Assembly (NCBI GenBank): GCA_905236255.1
Contig: CAJOPK010000061.1
Coordinates: 1-8,481, forward strand
Reading direction: 5' to 3'
From: an uncultured Selenomonadaceae bacterium
Lineage (GTDB): Bacteria > Bacillota > Negativicutes > Selenomonadales > Selenomonadaceae
Length of the DNA stretch: 8,481 nt
Part shown: positions 1-6,694 of the stretch, one piece after another
Numbering within the stretch: the stretch's first letter is position 1
How the letters are laid out: each line of letters opens with the position of its first letter
Notes under the pieces: model-generated
The model's database searches: none
What the model saw: the letters and a program-made list of their open reading frames with translations, nothing else
What the model was told of the DNA's origin: nothing
Translations under genes and position numbers: made by a program

Positions 1-88
1 ATATTCAAAATTTTCTTACAACGAAAATTTTTGCAAAAATCGCCGAAAACACCCCACCAATTACGTTATTTAATTTTCGACCGGGTTC
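1..88. other. AT-rich sequence downstream of the kinase gene, no gene seen
   Basis: These 88 bases follow the kinase stop codon and run to the window edge. No open frame with a plausible start and ribosome binding site was seen. A perfect 14-base palindrome (ATTTTTGCAAAAAT) sits at 27-40. It is almost entirely A and T apart from the central GC, has no loop, and is not followed by a clear U tract on the minus strand, so it is at best a weak terminator candidate. The next gene probably lies beyond the edge. Confidence 0.5.
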
Positions 89-853
89 TTAATCTTCCGG
101 AAAAATTTTTTCAAAATCATCATCTTCTTTGAGTTCCCAAACTTCATCGGCGGGAGCGGAATCATTCAAAACTCTTTCGACGTTTTTGCTGTCGCTGGCA
201 TAATAAAATTTTTCGGCATCTTCCCGCGACATACCGCCGGCAACTTTCCGGGAAATCAAACGTTCTTTGAGGAGATTTGCGTCCGCCGTAATGAAGACGC
301 TGTAATCGGCAAGAGCACGAACATTTGTCCAGCGCGGATCTTTGAGCAAAAGATAATTTCCTTCAAGCAAAATTATATCGTCCTCAACGCTTATCGCATT
401 CGGAACAACGTCGTGAATTTTGCGATCGTAAATATTCCAATCGGTACCTTCCTGCCGAACCTCCCGCAATTTTTCCTGCAAAGAATCCACATCGAAAGTT
501 TCCGGCGCACCCTTGATACTCATAAGCGGAACTTCTTCACCGTCAATGACAATTTTATTTGCCTTCAAATATTCATTTGTGTAATGAAAGCCGTCCATTC
601 CGAGCGCACGGATCGGAGAAAGTTCGGGATTTTCGCGGCTGATTTTTTCCAGGAAAAGAGTCAAAGTGGATTTTCCGGTAGCCGGCGGCGCGGCAACATA
701 GACGACGATTTTTCTGTCGAGTTTTGCGCGCAATTTTGTCAAATTCCCGAGAAACGGAATAAACAGCTCTTCAACGGTTGTCTTGACGAACTTCACTTCA
801 CGAACAAGTCCGTTGACTTCCATGTTGTAGGTATTCCGGATTTTTTCGCTCAT
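89..853 (-). CDS. P-loop nucleoside/nucleotide kinase-like protein (YggC/pantothenate kinase-like family), substrate unknown
   Basis: This is a cytosolic P-loop kinase of 254 residues, probably phosphorylating a small metabolite with ATP. The Walker A motif APPATGKST spans residues 55-63 with K61 and S62. Its first glycine is replaced by alanine, which still fits [AG]x4GK[ST]. MDGFHYTN (86-93) matches the Asp-Gly-Phe-His segment after strand 2 in uridine kinase, phosphoribulokinase and pantothenate kinase relatives. KGAPETFD (114-121), YDRKIHD (142-148) and EGNYLLL (164-170) are further blocks typical of this superfamily. From memory the closest style is E. coli YggC and proteins labelled 'nucleoside/nucleotide kinase family'. 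The substrate cannot be read from sequence. The start is supported by an AGGAGG Shine-Dalgarno at 861-866, seven bases before ATG. The C-terminus is acidic. No signal peptide or membrane segment is seen. A 202-base gap separates it from dapL, and a candidate promoter there suggests its own transcript. Confidence 0.85.
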   Translation of the reverse strand: MSEKIRNTYNMEVNGLVREVKFVKTTVEELFIPFLGNLTKLRAKLDRKIVVYVAAPPATGKSTLTLFLEKISRENPELSPIRALGMDGFHYTNEYLKANKIVIDGEEVPLMSIKGAPETFDVDSLQEKLREVRQEGTDWNIYDRKIHDVVPNAISVEDDIILLEGNYLLLKDPRWTNVRALADYSVFITADANLLKERLISRKVAGGMSREDAEKFYYASDSKNVERVLNDSAPADEVWELKEDDDFEKIFPED

Positions 854-860
854 AAAATTA

Positions 861-866
861 CCTCCT
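861..866 (-). promoter_or_regulatory. Consensus Shine-Dalgarno of the kinase gene
   Basis: The minus strand reads AGGAGG seven bases upstream of the ATG at 853. It is a full six-base match to the anti-Shine-Dalgarno core. It fixes this start and suggests efficient translation initiation. Confidence 0.8.
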
Positions 867-889
867 CAAATACAGATTGACACTTTGCA

Positions 890-900
890 CGGTTAAACCG
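890..900. repeat. Short perfect dyad in the kinase leader (CGGTT-A-AACCG)
   Basis: Five-base arms CGGTT and AACCG are separated by a single A. The dyad continues on one side into another small palindrome, CCGGCCGG (898-905). It lies between the candidate -10 box (936-941) and the ribosome binding site of the kinase gene, a position suited to an operator. The arms are too short to exclude chance, and no regulator family is recognised. Confidence 0.25.
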
Positions 901-935
901 GCCGGATTTGAATTCGACACAGTCACGGCGCGTTT

Positions 936-964
936 ATTTTACAATCATCATCGGGAAAAGTGAA
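936..964 (-). promoter_or_regulatory. Candidate sigma-70-type promoter for the kinase gene
   Basis: On the minus strand TTCACT (964-959, four of six matches to TTGACA) is followed by exactly 17 bases and then TAAAAT (941-936, five of six matches to TATAAT). Initiation would fall near 929, giving a leader of about 75 bases before the ATG at 853. The geometry is good and the gap is long enough for a promoter. It is an unaided motif match in AT-rich sequence, so chance is possible. Confidence 0.4.
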
Positions 965-1055
965 GAAAAACTTCCTTTCATTTGTCATGCAACGAAACAA
1001 ATTTTTCGCATATCCGAATAATTTTTTTACGATTCCCGCAAAAATTCCAAGTAAT

Positions 1056-2288
1056 TTACCTTTTCAAATTTTTAAATTTCTCCATGGCCGCGATTGTATT
1101 TTCGCGACTGCCGAAAGCCGTCAATCTGAAATAATTTTCTCCGCATGGGCCGAAACCCGCGCCGGGAGTTCCGACGACATTTGATTCTCTCAAAAGTTTG
1201 TCGAAAAAGTCCCAAGACTTCATTTTGCCGGGAGTTTCAAGCCAAATGTAAGGCGCATTTTCTCCGCCGTAAACTTTCAAACCGAGTGCGGAAAGTCCTT
1301 CGCGAATAATTTTTGCATTGGTCATGTAATAGTCGATAAGTTCTTTAACCTGCGCTTGACCTTCTTCCGAATAAATTGCCGCCGCCCCGCGCTGAATTAT
1401 GTAAGCCGTGCCGTTAAATTTCGTGGTCTGCCGGCGGAGCCAAAGATTTTTGAGCGGAACTTTTTCTCCGGATTTTGTAAAGCCGGTCAAGTTTTTCGGA
1501 ATAACGACATAACCGCAACGGGTACCGGTAAATCCTGCGGTTTTGCTGAATGAACGAAATTCAATCGCAAAATCTTTTGCGCCGTCAATTTCAAAAATCG
1601 AACGGGGAATGTTTTCGTCGGAAATGTAAGCGGCATAAGCGGCATCATAGAGAATTATCGAATCGTTTTTCCGGGCATAATCAATCCAATTTTTCAAAGC
1701 GTCTTTTGTCAAAGTCGTTCCGGTCGGGTTGTTCGGCGAACAGAGATAAATCAGATCGATTTTGTTTTCCGGCGGCAAAGGCATAAAATCATTTTCGGCG
1801 TTACAGGGCAAATAAGTCACTCCGGAAAATCTGCCGTCCGAATTTAAATCGCCGGTACGCCCCGCCATTACGTTTGTGTCAAGGTAAACCGGATAAACCG
1901 GATCGGCAACCGCAACTTTCGCATCGGCCGAAAAAATTTCCTGAATGTTTCCGCAGTCACATTTCGAGCCGTCACTTACAAAAATTTCGTCGGCATCAAT
2001 TTCAATGCCGCGCTTTTTGTAATTGTATTCGGCAATTTTTTCGCGCAGAAAATCATAACCCTGCTCCGGTCCGTATCCTCTGAAAGTTTCAACTTTTCCC
2101 ATTTCGGCAACCGCTCCGGTCATGGCATCGATACAGACTTTCGGAAGGGGACGGGTCACATCGCCTATTCCCAAACGAATAATTTTTGCGTCGGGATTTT
2201 CGCTTTGAAATTTTGCGACGCGCCGGGCAATTTCGGAAAAAAGATAATTACCCGGCAATTTCAAATAGTTTTCATTCACATAAGCCAT
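1056..2288 (-). CDS. dapL: LL-diaminopimelate aminotransferase
   Basis: This PLP enzyme (EC 2.6.1.83) converts tetrahydrodipicolinate and glutamate directly into LL-2,6-diaminopimelate and 2-oxoglutarate. It bypasses the acylated dapD-dapC-dapE route to peptidoglycan diaminopimelate and lysine. It is 410 residues, the usual family length. It has the fold type I aminotransferase pattern: RLGIGDVTRPLP (38-49), FRGYGPEQGY (69-78), SDGSKCDCGNIQ (105-116), SPNNPTG (184-190), YDAAY (214-218) with D215, and SFSKTAGFTGTRCGY (246-260) with the PLP-binding lysine K249. The run SDGSKCDCGN and the 'GDVTRPLP' opening are characteristic of DapL rather than ordinary aspartate aminotransferases. GAGGTG at 2297-2302, eight bases before ATG, supports the start. 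It lies 42 bases after purD with no terminator between, so co-transcription is likely. Confidence 0.95.
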   Translation of the reverse strand: MAYVNENYLKLPGNYLFSEIARRVAKFQSENPDAKIIRLGIGDVTRPLPKVCIDAMTGAVAEMGKVETFRGYGPEQGYDFLREKIAEYNYKKRGIEIDADEIFVSDGSKCDCGNIQEIFSADAKVAVADPVYPVYLDTNVMAGRTGDLNSDGRFSGVTYLPCNAENDFMPLPPENKIDLIYLCSPNNPTGTTLTKDALKNWIDYARKNDSIILYDAAYAAYISDENIPRSIFEIDGAKDFAIEFRSFSKTAGFTGTRCGYVVIPKNLTGFTKSGEKVPLKNLWLRRQTTKFNGTAYIIQRGAAAIYSEEGQAQVKELIDYYMTNAKIIREGLSALGLKVYGGENAPYIWLETPGKMKSWDFFDKLLRESNVVGTPGAGFGPCGENYFRLTAFGSRENTIAAMEKFKNLKR

Positions 2289-2330
2289 AAAAATTTCACC
2301 TCAAAAAATTTTACCTCATATACGCAAAAT

Positions 2331-3605
2331 TTAAATCCGGTTGCTGCCGGCAAAAGCCTTTGCGGCAATATCTTTTCTGTAATGCATATCCTCAAAATTT
2401 ATGACTTCCATGCATTTGTAAACTCTTTCGACGGCTTTTTCGAGATTTTCGGCGGTTACGGTTACGCCCAAAACTCTGCCGCCGGAAGTCACGATTTTGC
2501 CGTCTTTTTTGGCGGTACCCGCATGAAAAACGAGTGCGCCGAGAGCTTTTGCCTTTTCAATTCCTTCAATCGGCAGATTTTTTTTGTAAGAACCGGGATA
2601 ACCGCCGCTTGCCGCAATTACACAGATTGCACTTTCCGAACTCCGGGAAATTTCTTTTTCGGCAAGATTGCCTTCGGCACAGGCAAGCATAATTTCCAAA
2701 AGATCGCTTTTGAGGAGAGGCAGGACTGCTTGAGTTTCCGGATCTCCGAAACGCGCATTAAATTCGACAACTTTCGGTTCACCTTCCACGATCATCAGCC
2801 CGGCGTAAAGACAGCCGCGATATTCGATTCCTTCCGATTTTAAAGCGGAAACGATCGGCTTTAAAATTTTTTCTTCCGCAAGCCGCAAAACTTTTTCGTC
2901 GGCAATCGGTGCCGGAGCATAAGCACCCATTCCGCCGGTATTCAAGCCTTTGTCCCCGTCAAAAACTCTCTTGTGATCCTGCGCGGCAACCATCGGCGCA
3001 ATCGTTTTGCCGTCAGTGAAAACCAGAAGTGATGCCTCTTCGCCGACCATACATTCTTCGACGACAATTTTACTTCCCGCCGTGCCGAAATTTTTCATGT
3101 CGTCAACGGCTTGAATTGCCTCGTCAAGATTTTGTGCAACGATAACGCCTTTTCCGGCGGCAAGTCCGTCCGCCTTTATGACAATCGGCGCGCCTTTTTT
3201 CCGGATATAATCTTTTGCAAGATTTAAATCGTCGAAAACTTCAAAATCTGCGGTGGGAATGTTGTATTTCTTCATCAGATTTTTTGCAAATATTTTTGAG
3301 CCTTCAATTTGAGCGGCGGCCTTTTTGCAACCGAAAGATTTTATTCCGGCAATTTCAAGCGCATCGACAAGCCCGTTGACAAGCGGAGCCTCCGGCCCGA
3401 CAACGACAAGGTCAATTTTTTTGTCCTTCGCAAAATTTACGATCGCCGAATTGTCATCGGTTGAAATTCCGGAAACACATTCCGCAAATTCTTCGATTCC
3501 CGGATTTCCCGGCAGTGCATAAAGTTTTTTAAGTTTCGGACTTTGAGAAATTTTCCAAGCAAGCGCATGTTCGCGACCGCCGCCGCCTATAATCAAAACA
3601 TTCAT
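2331..3605 (-). CDS. purD: Phosphoribosylamine-glycine ligase (GAR synthetase)
   Basis: This is the second step of de novo purine synthesis: phosphoribosylamine, glycine and ATP give glycinamide ribonucleotide (EC 6.3.4.13). The protein of 424 residues has normal full length. The N-terminal domain opens with MNVLIIGGGGREHAL (1-15) and carries GPEAPLVNGLVD (70-81). The ATP-grasp core shows KADGLAAGKGV (144-154), DHKRVFDGDKG (210-220), LNTGGMGAY (221-229) and EFNARFGDPETQ (281-292), which holds the metal-binding acidic and asparagine residues. The C-terminal domain has ASGGYPGSY (332-340) and SGGRVLGVT (374-382). The frame is open 53 codons further upstream, but that part overlaps the carbonic anhydrase gene and does not resemble PurD. 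The ATG at 3605 has AGGAG ten bases before it and begins exactly where the family begins. It starts two bases after the carbonic anhydrase stop, so translation is probably coupled. No other purine gene is in the window. Confidence 0.97.
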   Translation of the reverse strand: MNVLIIGGGGREHALAWKISQSPKLKKLYALPGNPGIEEFAECVSGISTDDNSAIVNFAKDKKIDLVVVGPEAPLVNGLVDALEIAGIKSFGCKKAAAQIEGSKIFAKNLMKKYNIPTADFEVFDDLNLAKDYIRKKGAPIVIKADGLAAGKGVIVAQNLDEAIQAVDDMKNFGTAGSKIVVEECMVGEEASLLVFTDGKTIAPMVAAQDHKRVFDGDKGLNTGGMGAYAPAPIADEKVLRLAEEKILKPIVSALKSEGIEYRGCLYAGLMIVEGEPKVVEFNARFGDPETQAVLPLLKSDLLEIMLACAEGNLAEKEISRSSESAICVIAASGGYPGSYKKNLPIEGIEKAKALGALVFHAGTAKKDGKIVTSGGRVLGVTVTAENLEKAVERVYKCMEVINFEDMHYRKDIAAKAFAGSNRI

Positions 3606-3607
3606 AT

Positions 3608-4171
3608 TTACGAAACTCCTTTTACAATCAATTCGAGTCTTCCGGAACGCGGGTGAAACATAAGACCGTGAACTTTTACGTCTTTGGGGATAAGCGGATT
3701 TGATTTTATTGCCGCGACCGCATCTTTTACATTTTGTTCGGGATGTTGAAAACCGTCCGCCCATTCGTCAAGTTCTTTTTTTACCATTTGAATTGCCTCC
3801 GGAACGATTCCCCGCGCCAGCATTGCCTTTGTCAAACTTTCGGAAGTGGTTTTTGCCATGCCGCATTCATGATGACCGATAACGGCAATTTCATTTACAC
3901 CGAGTTCATAAATGCAGACCAACAAACTGCGAATCGTTGCGTCAAAAGTCCCGGTGATTGAATTGCCGGCGGTCTTTATGACTTTTACGTCACCGCGACT
4001 CAATCCGAGTGCCGGCTCCAAAAAATTTACAAGCCGGGTATCCATACAGGTGACGACCGCAAGCTGTTTGTTGGGAAGTTTGCTTGCATGAACGTCCTCA
4101 TTTGTATAATCTGCCGGCGGATTTTTGCAAAATTCTTCGTTGATTCTCAAAATCTCCTCGATAAGTTTCAT
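3608..4171 (-). CDS. Beta-class carbonic anhydrase (YtiB-like)
   Basis: This zinc enzyme interconverts CO2 and bicarbonate (EC 4.2.1.1) in the cytosol. The 187-residue protein has the beta-class signature: C42, D44 and R46 in CMDTR (42-46), then GHHECGM (99-105) with H100 and C103. C42, H100 and C103 are the expected zinc ligands, and D44-R46 the catalytic dyad. The length, the 'CMDTRLVNFLEPALGL' segment and the closing 'VHGLMFHPRSGRLELIVKG' resemble B. subtilis YtiB from memory. No signal peptide is present. The frame can be extended to a GTG at 4189 that overlaps the upstream TGA, but that start would place the Shine-Dalgarno AAGGAG (4180-4185) inside the gene. The ATG at 4171 lies eight bases after it and is preferred. 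The gene sits 14 bases after the hypothetical gene and 2 bases before purD. Supplying bicarbonate for carboxylations in purine, pyrimidine and fatty-acid synthesis is a reasonable role, but inferred. Confidence 0.93.
   Translation of the reverse strand: MKLIEEILRINEEFCKNPPADYTNEDVHASKLPNKQLAVVTCMDTRLVNFLEPALGLSRGDVKVIKTAGNSITGTFDATIRSLLVCIYELGVNEIAVIGHHECGMAKTTSESLTKAMLARGIVPEAIQMVKKELDEWADGFQHPEQNVKDAVAAIKSNPLIPKDVKVHGLMFHPRSGRLELIVKGVS
3616..3620 (-). promoter_or_regulatory. Shine-Dalgarno deciding the purD start
   Basis: The minus strand reads AGGAG, with A bases upstream, ten bases before the ATG at 3605. It lies inside the last codons of the carbonic anhydrase gene. It supports the short purD start over the longer open frame reaching 3764. 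Confidence 0.7.
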
Positions 4172-4179
4172 TTTACAAT

Positions 4180-4185
4180 CTCCTT
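4180..4185 (-). promoter_or_regulatory. Shine-Dalgarno deciding the carbonic anhydrase start
   Basis: The minus strand reads AAGGAG directly after the TGA (4188-4186) of the upstream gene and eight bases before the ATG at 4171. Ribosomes terminating on the upstream gene would be placed over it, which favours translational coupling and argues against the GTG start at 4189. Confidence 0.75.
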
Positions 4186-5409
4186 TCACTTTTTCAAAAT
4201 CGGAGCAAATATTTTATCGTATTTTTGGGGAAGTTCTCCGGCGGCATAAGCTTCCCTGACAAATTTTTTTACATCTTTTGGCATAGAAGTTACGTCGCCG
4301 CCCGAAATTTCCAATATATCCGAAAGAATATTATCAACGAAATTTTTATCGGTTACCGATTTTTCCATTCTTGCAAACAATTCTTTAATCGCCGGATCCA
4401 AATGCGGCAATTCGTCATAAAGTTCCAATTCAATTCCGACCCCGTCGCAAATATTTTTCAACACAGCTTCCGCAACATAACTGCTGACGGAAATTCTTTT
4501 GGGAACGGCAAGGTTATTGAGTAACTCTTTAAAGAAAGAGTCAACCGTCGAATCCACGTCGTCCGGGTAATGAACACATAAAGCGGATTGATAAATTTGA
4601 CCGCCGAGAGAATAAATGGCAAAAACAGCAACGGGGATTCTTATTTTGTGTGCATTTTTTTCGTCGGGAGCGGAAAAAAACGGCAACGGATAAATTTCCA
4701 ATTCCATTTCGCCGGATTTGTCCGCCTTTTTCAGTGAAGACATACGTTTGCGACTCAATTTTGCCTGCGGATAATTCGGATCAAAATTTATTCCGTCGTC
4801 AAGTCGCGGATTTGTGACTTTATAAGAACGGGGTCTTTTTTCCAAAATCGGTATACTTCGCATATAAGGAGGCTCATCCGAAATTTTTATTTTGGGCGGC
4901 TCCGAATTTAACCTGTTCGCAACTTCCAAAACTGCGGAAAGCGCGGAAATCAAAATTTCCTCATCTTTCGGGTCGAAAACTTCATAAGACATGCAATAGG
5001 GTTCATGTTTGAGAAATTTCGGATAAGGAGTTTTTCCGCGAAAAGTTAAGCCGGTTTCCTTTGAAACTTGTTTATATTCTTCCAAATCTTCCGGTTCGAG
5101 TTCTTTTTTTTCAAGAAAATTAAGTGAAAGACATTCAATGGCGAGTCCTTCCATAATCTTTTCGTTTTCCGTCAGATCGATATAAGGAATTGAAATTGCG
5201 GATGAAAAAAGTTTTCTGAAATTTTCCAATCCGCTTTCACCGACATAAACCGAAATTTGAATATCCGTTCCGCCGTCTGCGACTACCGAGCAATAACCGA
5301 TTTGCCCGTCCGGGAGTTTGACACCGAAAATTTGCTCCGGTCCCAATTTCTTTTGAATACCGCTCTTGCGAATTTTATCTGCCAATTCGTAAAGTTCCGG
5401 ACTTACCAT
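4186..5409 (-). CDS. Uncharacterised DUF7309/DUF6930-like protein
   Basis: This is a 407-residue soluble protein with no signal peptide, membrane segment or catalytic motif that I recognise. The N-terminal region (about 1-95) has LYELADKI (6-13), IFGVKLPDGQIGYCSV (27-42) and ISVYVGESGLENF (52-64). These match my memory of the DUF7309 pattern 'LFGV..P.tGeiGYCSVmG..Ge...lavY.G.eGL'. The central part (about 216-350) has an extended strand-rich stretch, then VPKRISVSS (302-310), a helix, GIELELYDELPHLDPAI (325-341), which fits DUF6930. The C-terminal 50 residues are helical and charged. Function is unknown in both families. The start has GGAGG (5420-5424) ten bases before ATG, and the gene begins 22 bases after the ilvA stop. 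It is the only gene here ending in TGA. Operon position suggests a housekeeping link but does not define it. The domain names come from pattern memory and need a profile search. Confidence 0.8.
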   Translation of the reverse strand: MVSPELYELADKIRKSGIQKKLGPEQIFGVKLPDGQIGYCSVVADGGTDIQISVYVGESGLENFRKLFSSAISIPYIDLTENEKIMEGLAIECLSLNFLEKKELEPEDLEEYKQVSKETGLTFRGKTPYPKFLKHEPYCMSYEVFDPKDEEILISALSAVLEVANRLNSEPPKIKISDEPPYMRSIPILEKRPRSYKVTNPRLDDGINFDPNYPQAKLSRKRMSSLKKADKSGEMELEIYPLPFFSAPDEKNAHKIRIPVAVFAIYSLGGQIYQSALCVHYPDDVDSTVDSFFKELLNNLAVPKRISVSSYVAEAVLKNICDGVGIELELYDELPHLDPAIKELFARMEKSVTDKNFVDNILSDILEISGGDVTSMPKDVKKFVREAYAAGELPQKYDKIFAPILKK

Positions 5410-5431
5410 AACAGATCGCCCTCCAAAAATT

Positions 5432-6694
5432 TTATCTCAAAAGATCGATCTTCTCTATTTCATAACCGTGCTTTTTCAATGCGTTCACGATTCGATTTAT
5501 ATGTTCATGATTGTGAGTTTCCACCGTCACTTCCAAAACAACTTTTTTGAAACTGTCGGTAACTCTTGCCTGATCATGTTCCAATTTTATGACGTTTGCA
5601 TTTTCGTCGCTTAAAATTTTTGAAACGTTCAAGAGTTCGCCGGGCTTGTCGGGAAGCATTACCGCAAAGCAGAAAATTCTGCCGCGAACGATGAGAGCCT
5701 TGTCAATCAGTGCGGAAAGAGTTGAAATGTCAATGTTTCCGCCGCTTATTACGGCAACAACTTTTTTGTTTTTGAAATTCAATTTTTCGAGCGCGGCAAG
5801 GGAAAGAACTCCGGCACCTTCCGCAATAAGTTTGTGTTTTTCGATTAAAGACAAAAGTGCGGACATTATTTCCATTTCGTTGACGGTTATAATTTCGTCA
5901 AGATATTTTTTGCAGAAGGCAAAAGTCAGATCGCCGGCGGTTTTTACCGCGCAGCCGTCCGCAACCGTATCGGCTCCGGGAAGTGTTACTATTTTTCCGG
6001 CATCAAGCGCGGCCTTCATACAGGCGGCATTTTCCGGCTCAACACCGATAACTTTAACGCCGGGATTTACAAGTTTTGTGGCAAGGGCAACTCCCGAAAC
6101 AAAACCGCCGCCCCCGACGGGTACCAAAATTGCGTCAACGTCTTTAAGTTCGTTTATAATTTCAAGCGCGGTAGTTCCCTGTCCCAGCAAGACTTCCCTA
6201 TCGTTGAAGGGGTGAACATAGACGTAACCGTGTTTTTTCTGAAGTTCCAGACTGTATTTGTATGCCTCGTCAAACCCGTCGCCGTGCAAAACAACTTCCG
6301 CGCCGTAAGCCTTTGTCGCCTCAACTTTCAAAATCGGAGTGGTGGCCGGCATACAAATAACGGCTTTAACTCCCAATTTTTTTGCGGCGAAGGCAACACC
6401 CTGTGCATGATTCCCGGCGGAGGAAGTGATAACGCCTTTTGCGCGTTCTTCGTCTGAAAGTTGACTGATTTTGTTGTAGGCTCCCCGCAGTTTAAAAGCT
6501 CCGGTATGTTGCATATTTTCCGGTTTCAAATAAACGTCATTTCCGCTTATCTCCGAAAAAAAATCACTGTGAATGAGTTTTGTCTTTTTTACAATCCCGG
6601 AAAGTTGTTTGTCTGCGCGGTAAACGTCGGCAATCCCGGTATTTTCGACAATCGCGTCGGTATTCGGCGCGGAATCTTTTTTTTCTTCAGCCAT
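5432..6694 (-). CDS. ilvA: Threonine ammonia-lyase (threonine dehydratase), medium form with one ACT domain
   Basis: This PLP enzyme (EC 4.3.1.19) deaminates L-threonine to 2-oxobutyrate and ammonia, the entry to isoleucine synthesis. The 420-residue protein has a fold type II PLP core at about 21-335: TGAFKLRGAYNK (64-75) with the Schiff-base lysine K68, SAGNHAQG (92-99) binding substrate, VGGGGFVSG (193-201) holding the PLP phosphate, and ISGGN (316-320). A single ACT domain follows (about 341-420, starting FCFAVMLPDKPGELL). This is the architecture of the medium-form family, not the long biosynthetic enzyme with two ACT-like domains. A catabolic TdcB-like role with different effectors is therefore also possible. 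Residues 1-20 are a polar extension without family similarity. GGAGAG at 6703-6708, eight bases before ATG, supports this start. The gene is 80 bases downstream of argS and 22 bases upstream of the hypothetical gene. Confidence 0.93.
   Translation of the reverse strand: MAEEKKDSAPNTDAIVENTGIADVYRADKQLSGIVKKTKLIHSDFFSEISGNDVYLKPENMQHTGAFKLRGAYNKISQLSDEERAKGVITSSAGNHAQGVAFAAKKLGVKAVICMPATTPILKVEATKAYGAEVVLHGDGFDEAYKYSLELQKKHGYVYVHPFNDREVLLGQGTTALEIINELKDVDAILVPVGGGGFVSGVALATKLVNPGVKVIGVEPENAACMKAALDAGKIVTLPGADTVADGCAVKTAGDLTFAFCKKYLDEIITVNEMEIMSALLSLIEKHKLIAEGAGVLSLAALEKLNFKNKKVVAVISGGNIDISTLSALIDKALIVRGRIFCFAVMLPDKPGELLNVSKILSDENANVIKLEHDQARVTDSFKKVVLEVTVETHNHEHINRIVNALKKHGYEIEKIDLLR

Larger units (their letters stand above)
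854..1055. other. 202-base intergenic region between dapL and the kinase gene
   Basis: This is the longest non-coding stretch in the window. It holds the candidate promoter at 936-964, the dyad at 890-900 and the Shine-Dalgarno at 861-866. Near the dapL side there is an imperfect, bulged AT-rich hairpin (ATGC at 987-990 pairing with GCAT at 1008-1011). It has no U tract on the minus strand, so dapL termination is not clearly encoded. No tRNA, riboswitch or small gene was recognised. Confidence 0.5.

Noticed and set aside
27..40. Palindrome ATTTTTGCAAAAAT as a terminator of the kinase gene
   Set aside because: There is no loop and little GC in the stem; in AT-rich intergenic DNA such palindromes arise easily.
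413..880. Plus-strand open frame of 155 codons opposite the kinase
   Set aside because: It is antisense to a gene with clear kinase motifs and a consensus ribosome binding site; no independent support.
877..905. Plus-strand TTGACA as a divergent promoter
   Set aside because: The hexamer is perfect, but no AT-rich -10 box exists 16-18 bases downstream (the site reads GGCCGG-like), and no plus-strand gene follows.
987..1011. Possible dapL terminator hairpin
   Set aside because: The stem is short, bulged and AT-rich and is not followed by a U tract on the transcribed strand.
2205..2843. Plus-strand open frame of 212 codons opposite dapL and purD
   Set aside because: It spans parts of two real genes in antisense with no recognisable domain and low-complexity Phe-rich composition.
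3606..3764. Longer purD frame with 53 extra N-terminal residues
   Set aside because: The extension overlaps the carbonic anhydrase gene, is rich in Arg, Lys and Ser with no PurD similarity, and the ATG at 3605 with its AGGAG matches the family N-terminus.
4172..4189. GTG start at 4189 for the carbonic anhydrase
   Set aside because: It would overlap the upstream stop and place the strong AAGGAG inside the coding region; the ATG at 4171 is correctly spaced from that site.
5589..6215. Plus-strand open frame of 208 codons opposite ilvA
   Set aside because: A Ser/Thr/Pro-rich shadow of ilvA without motifs of its own.
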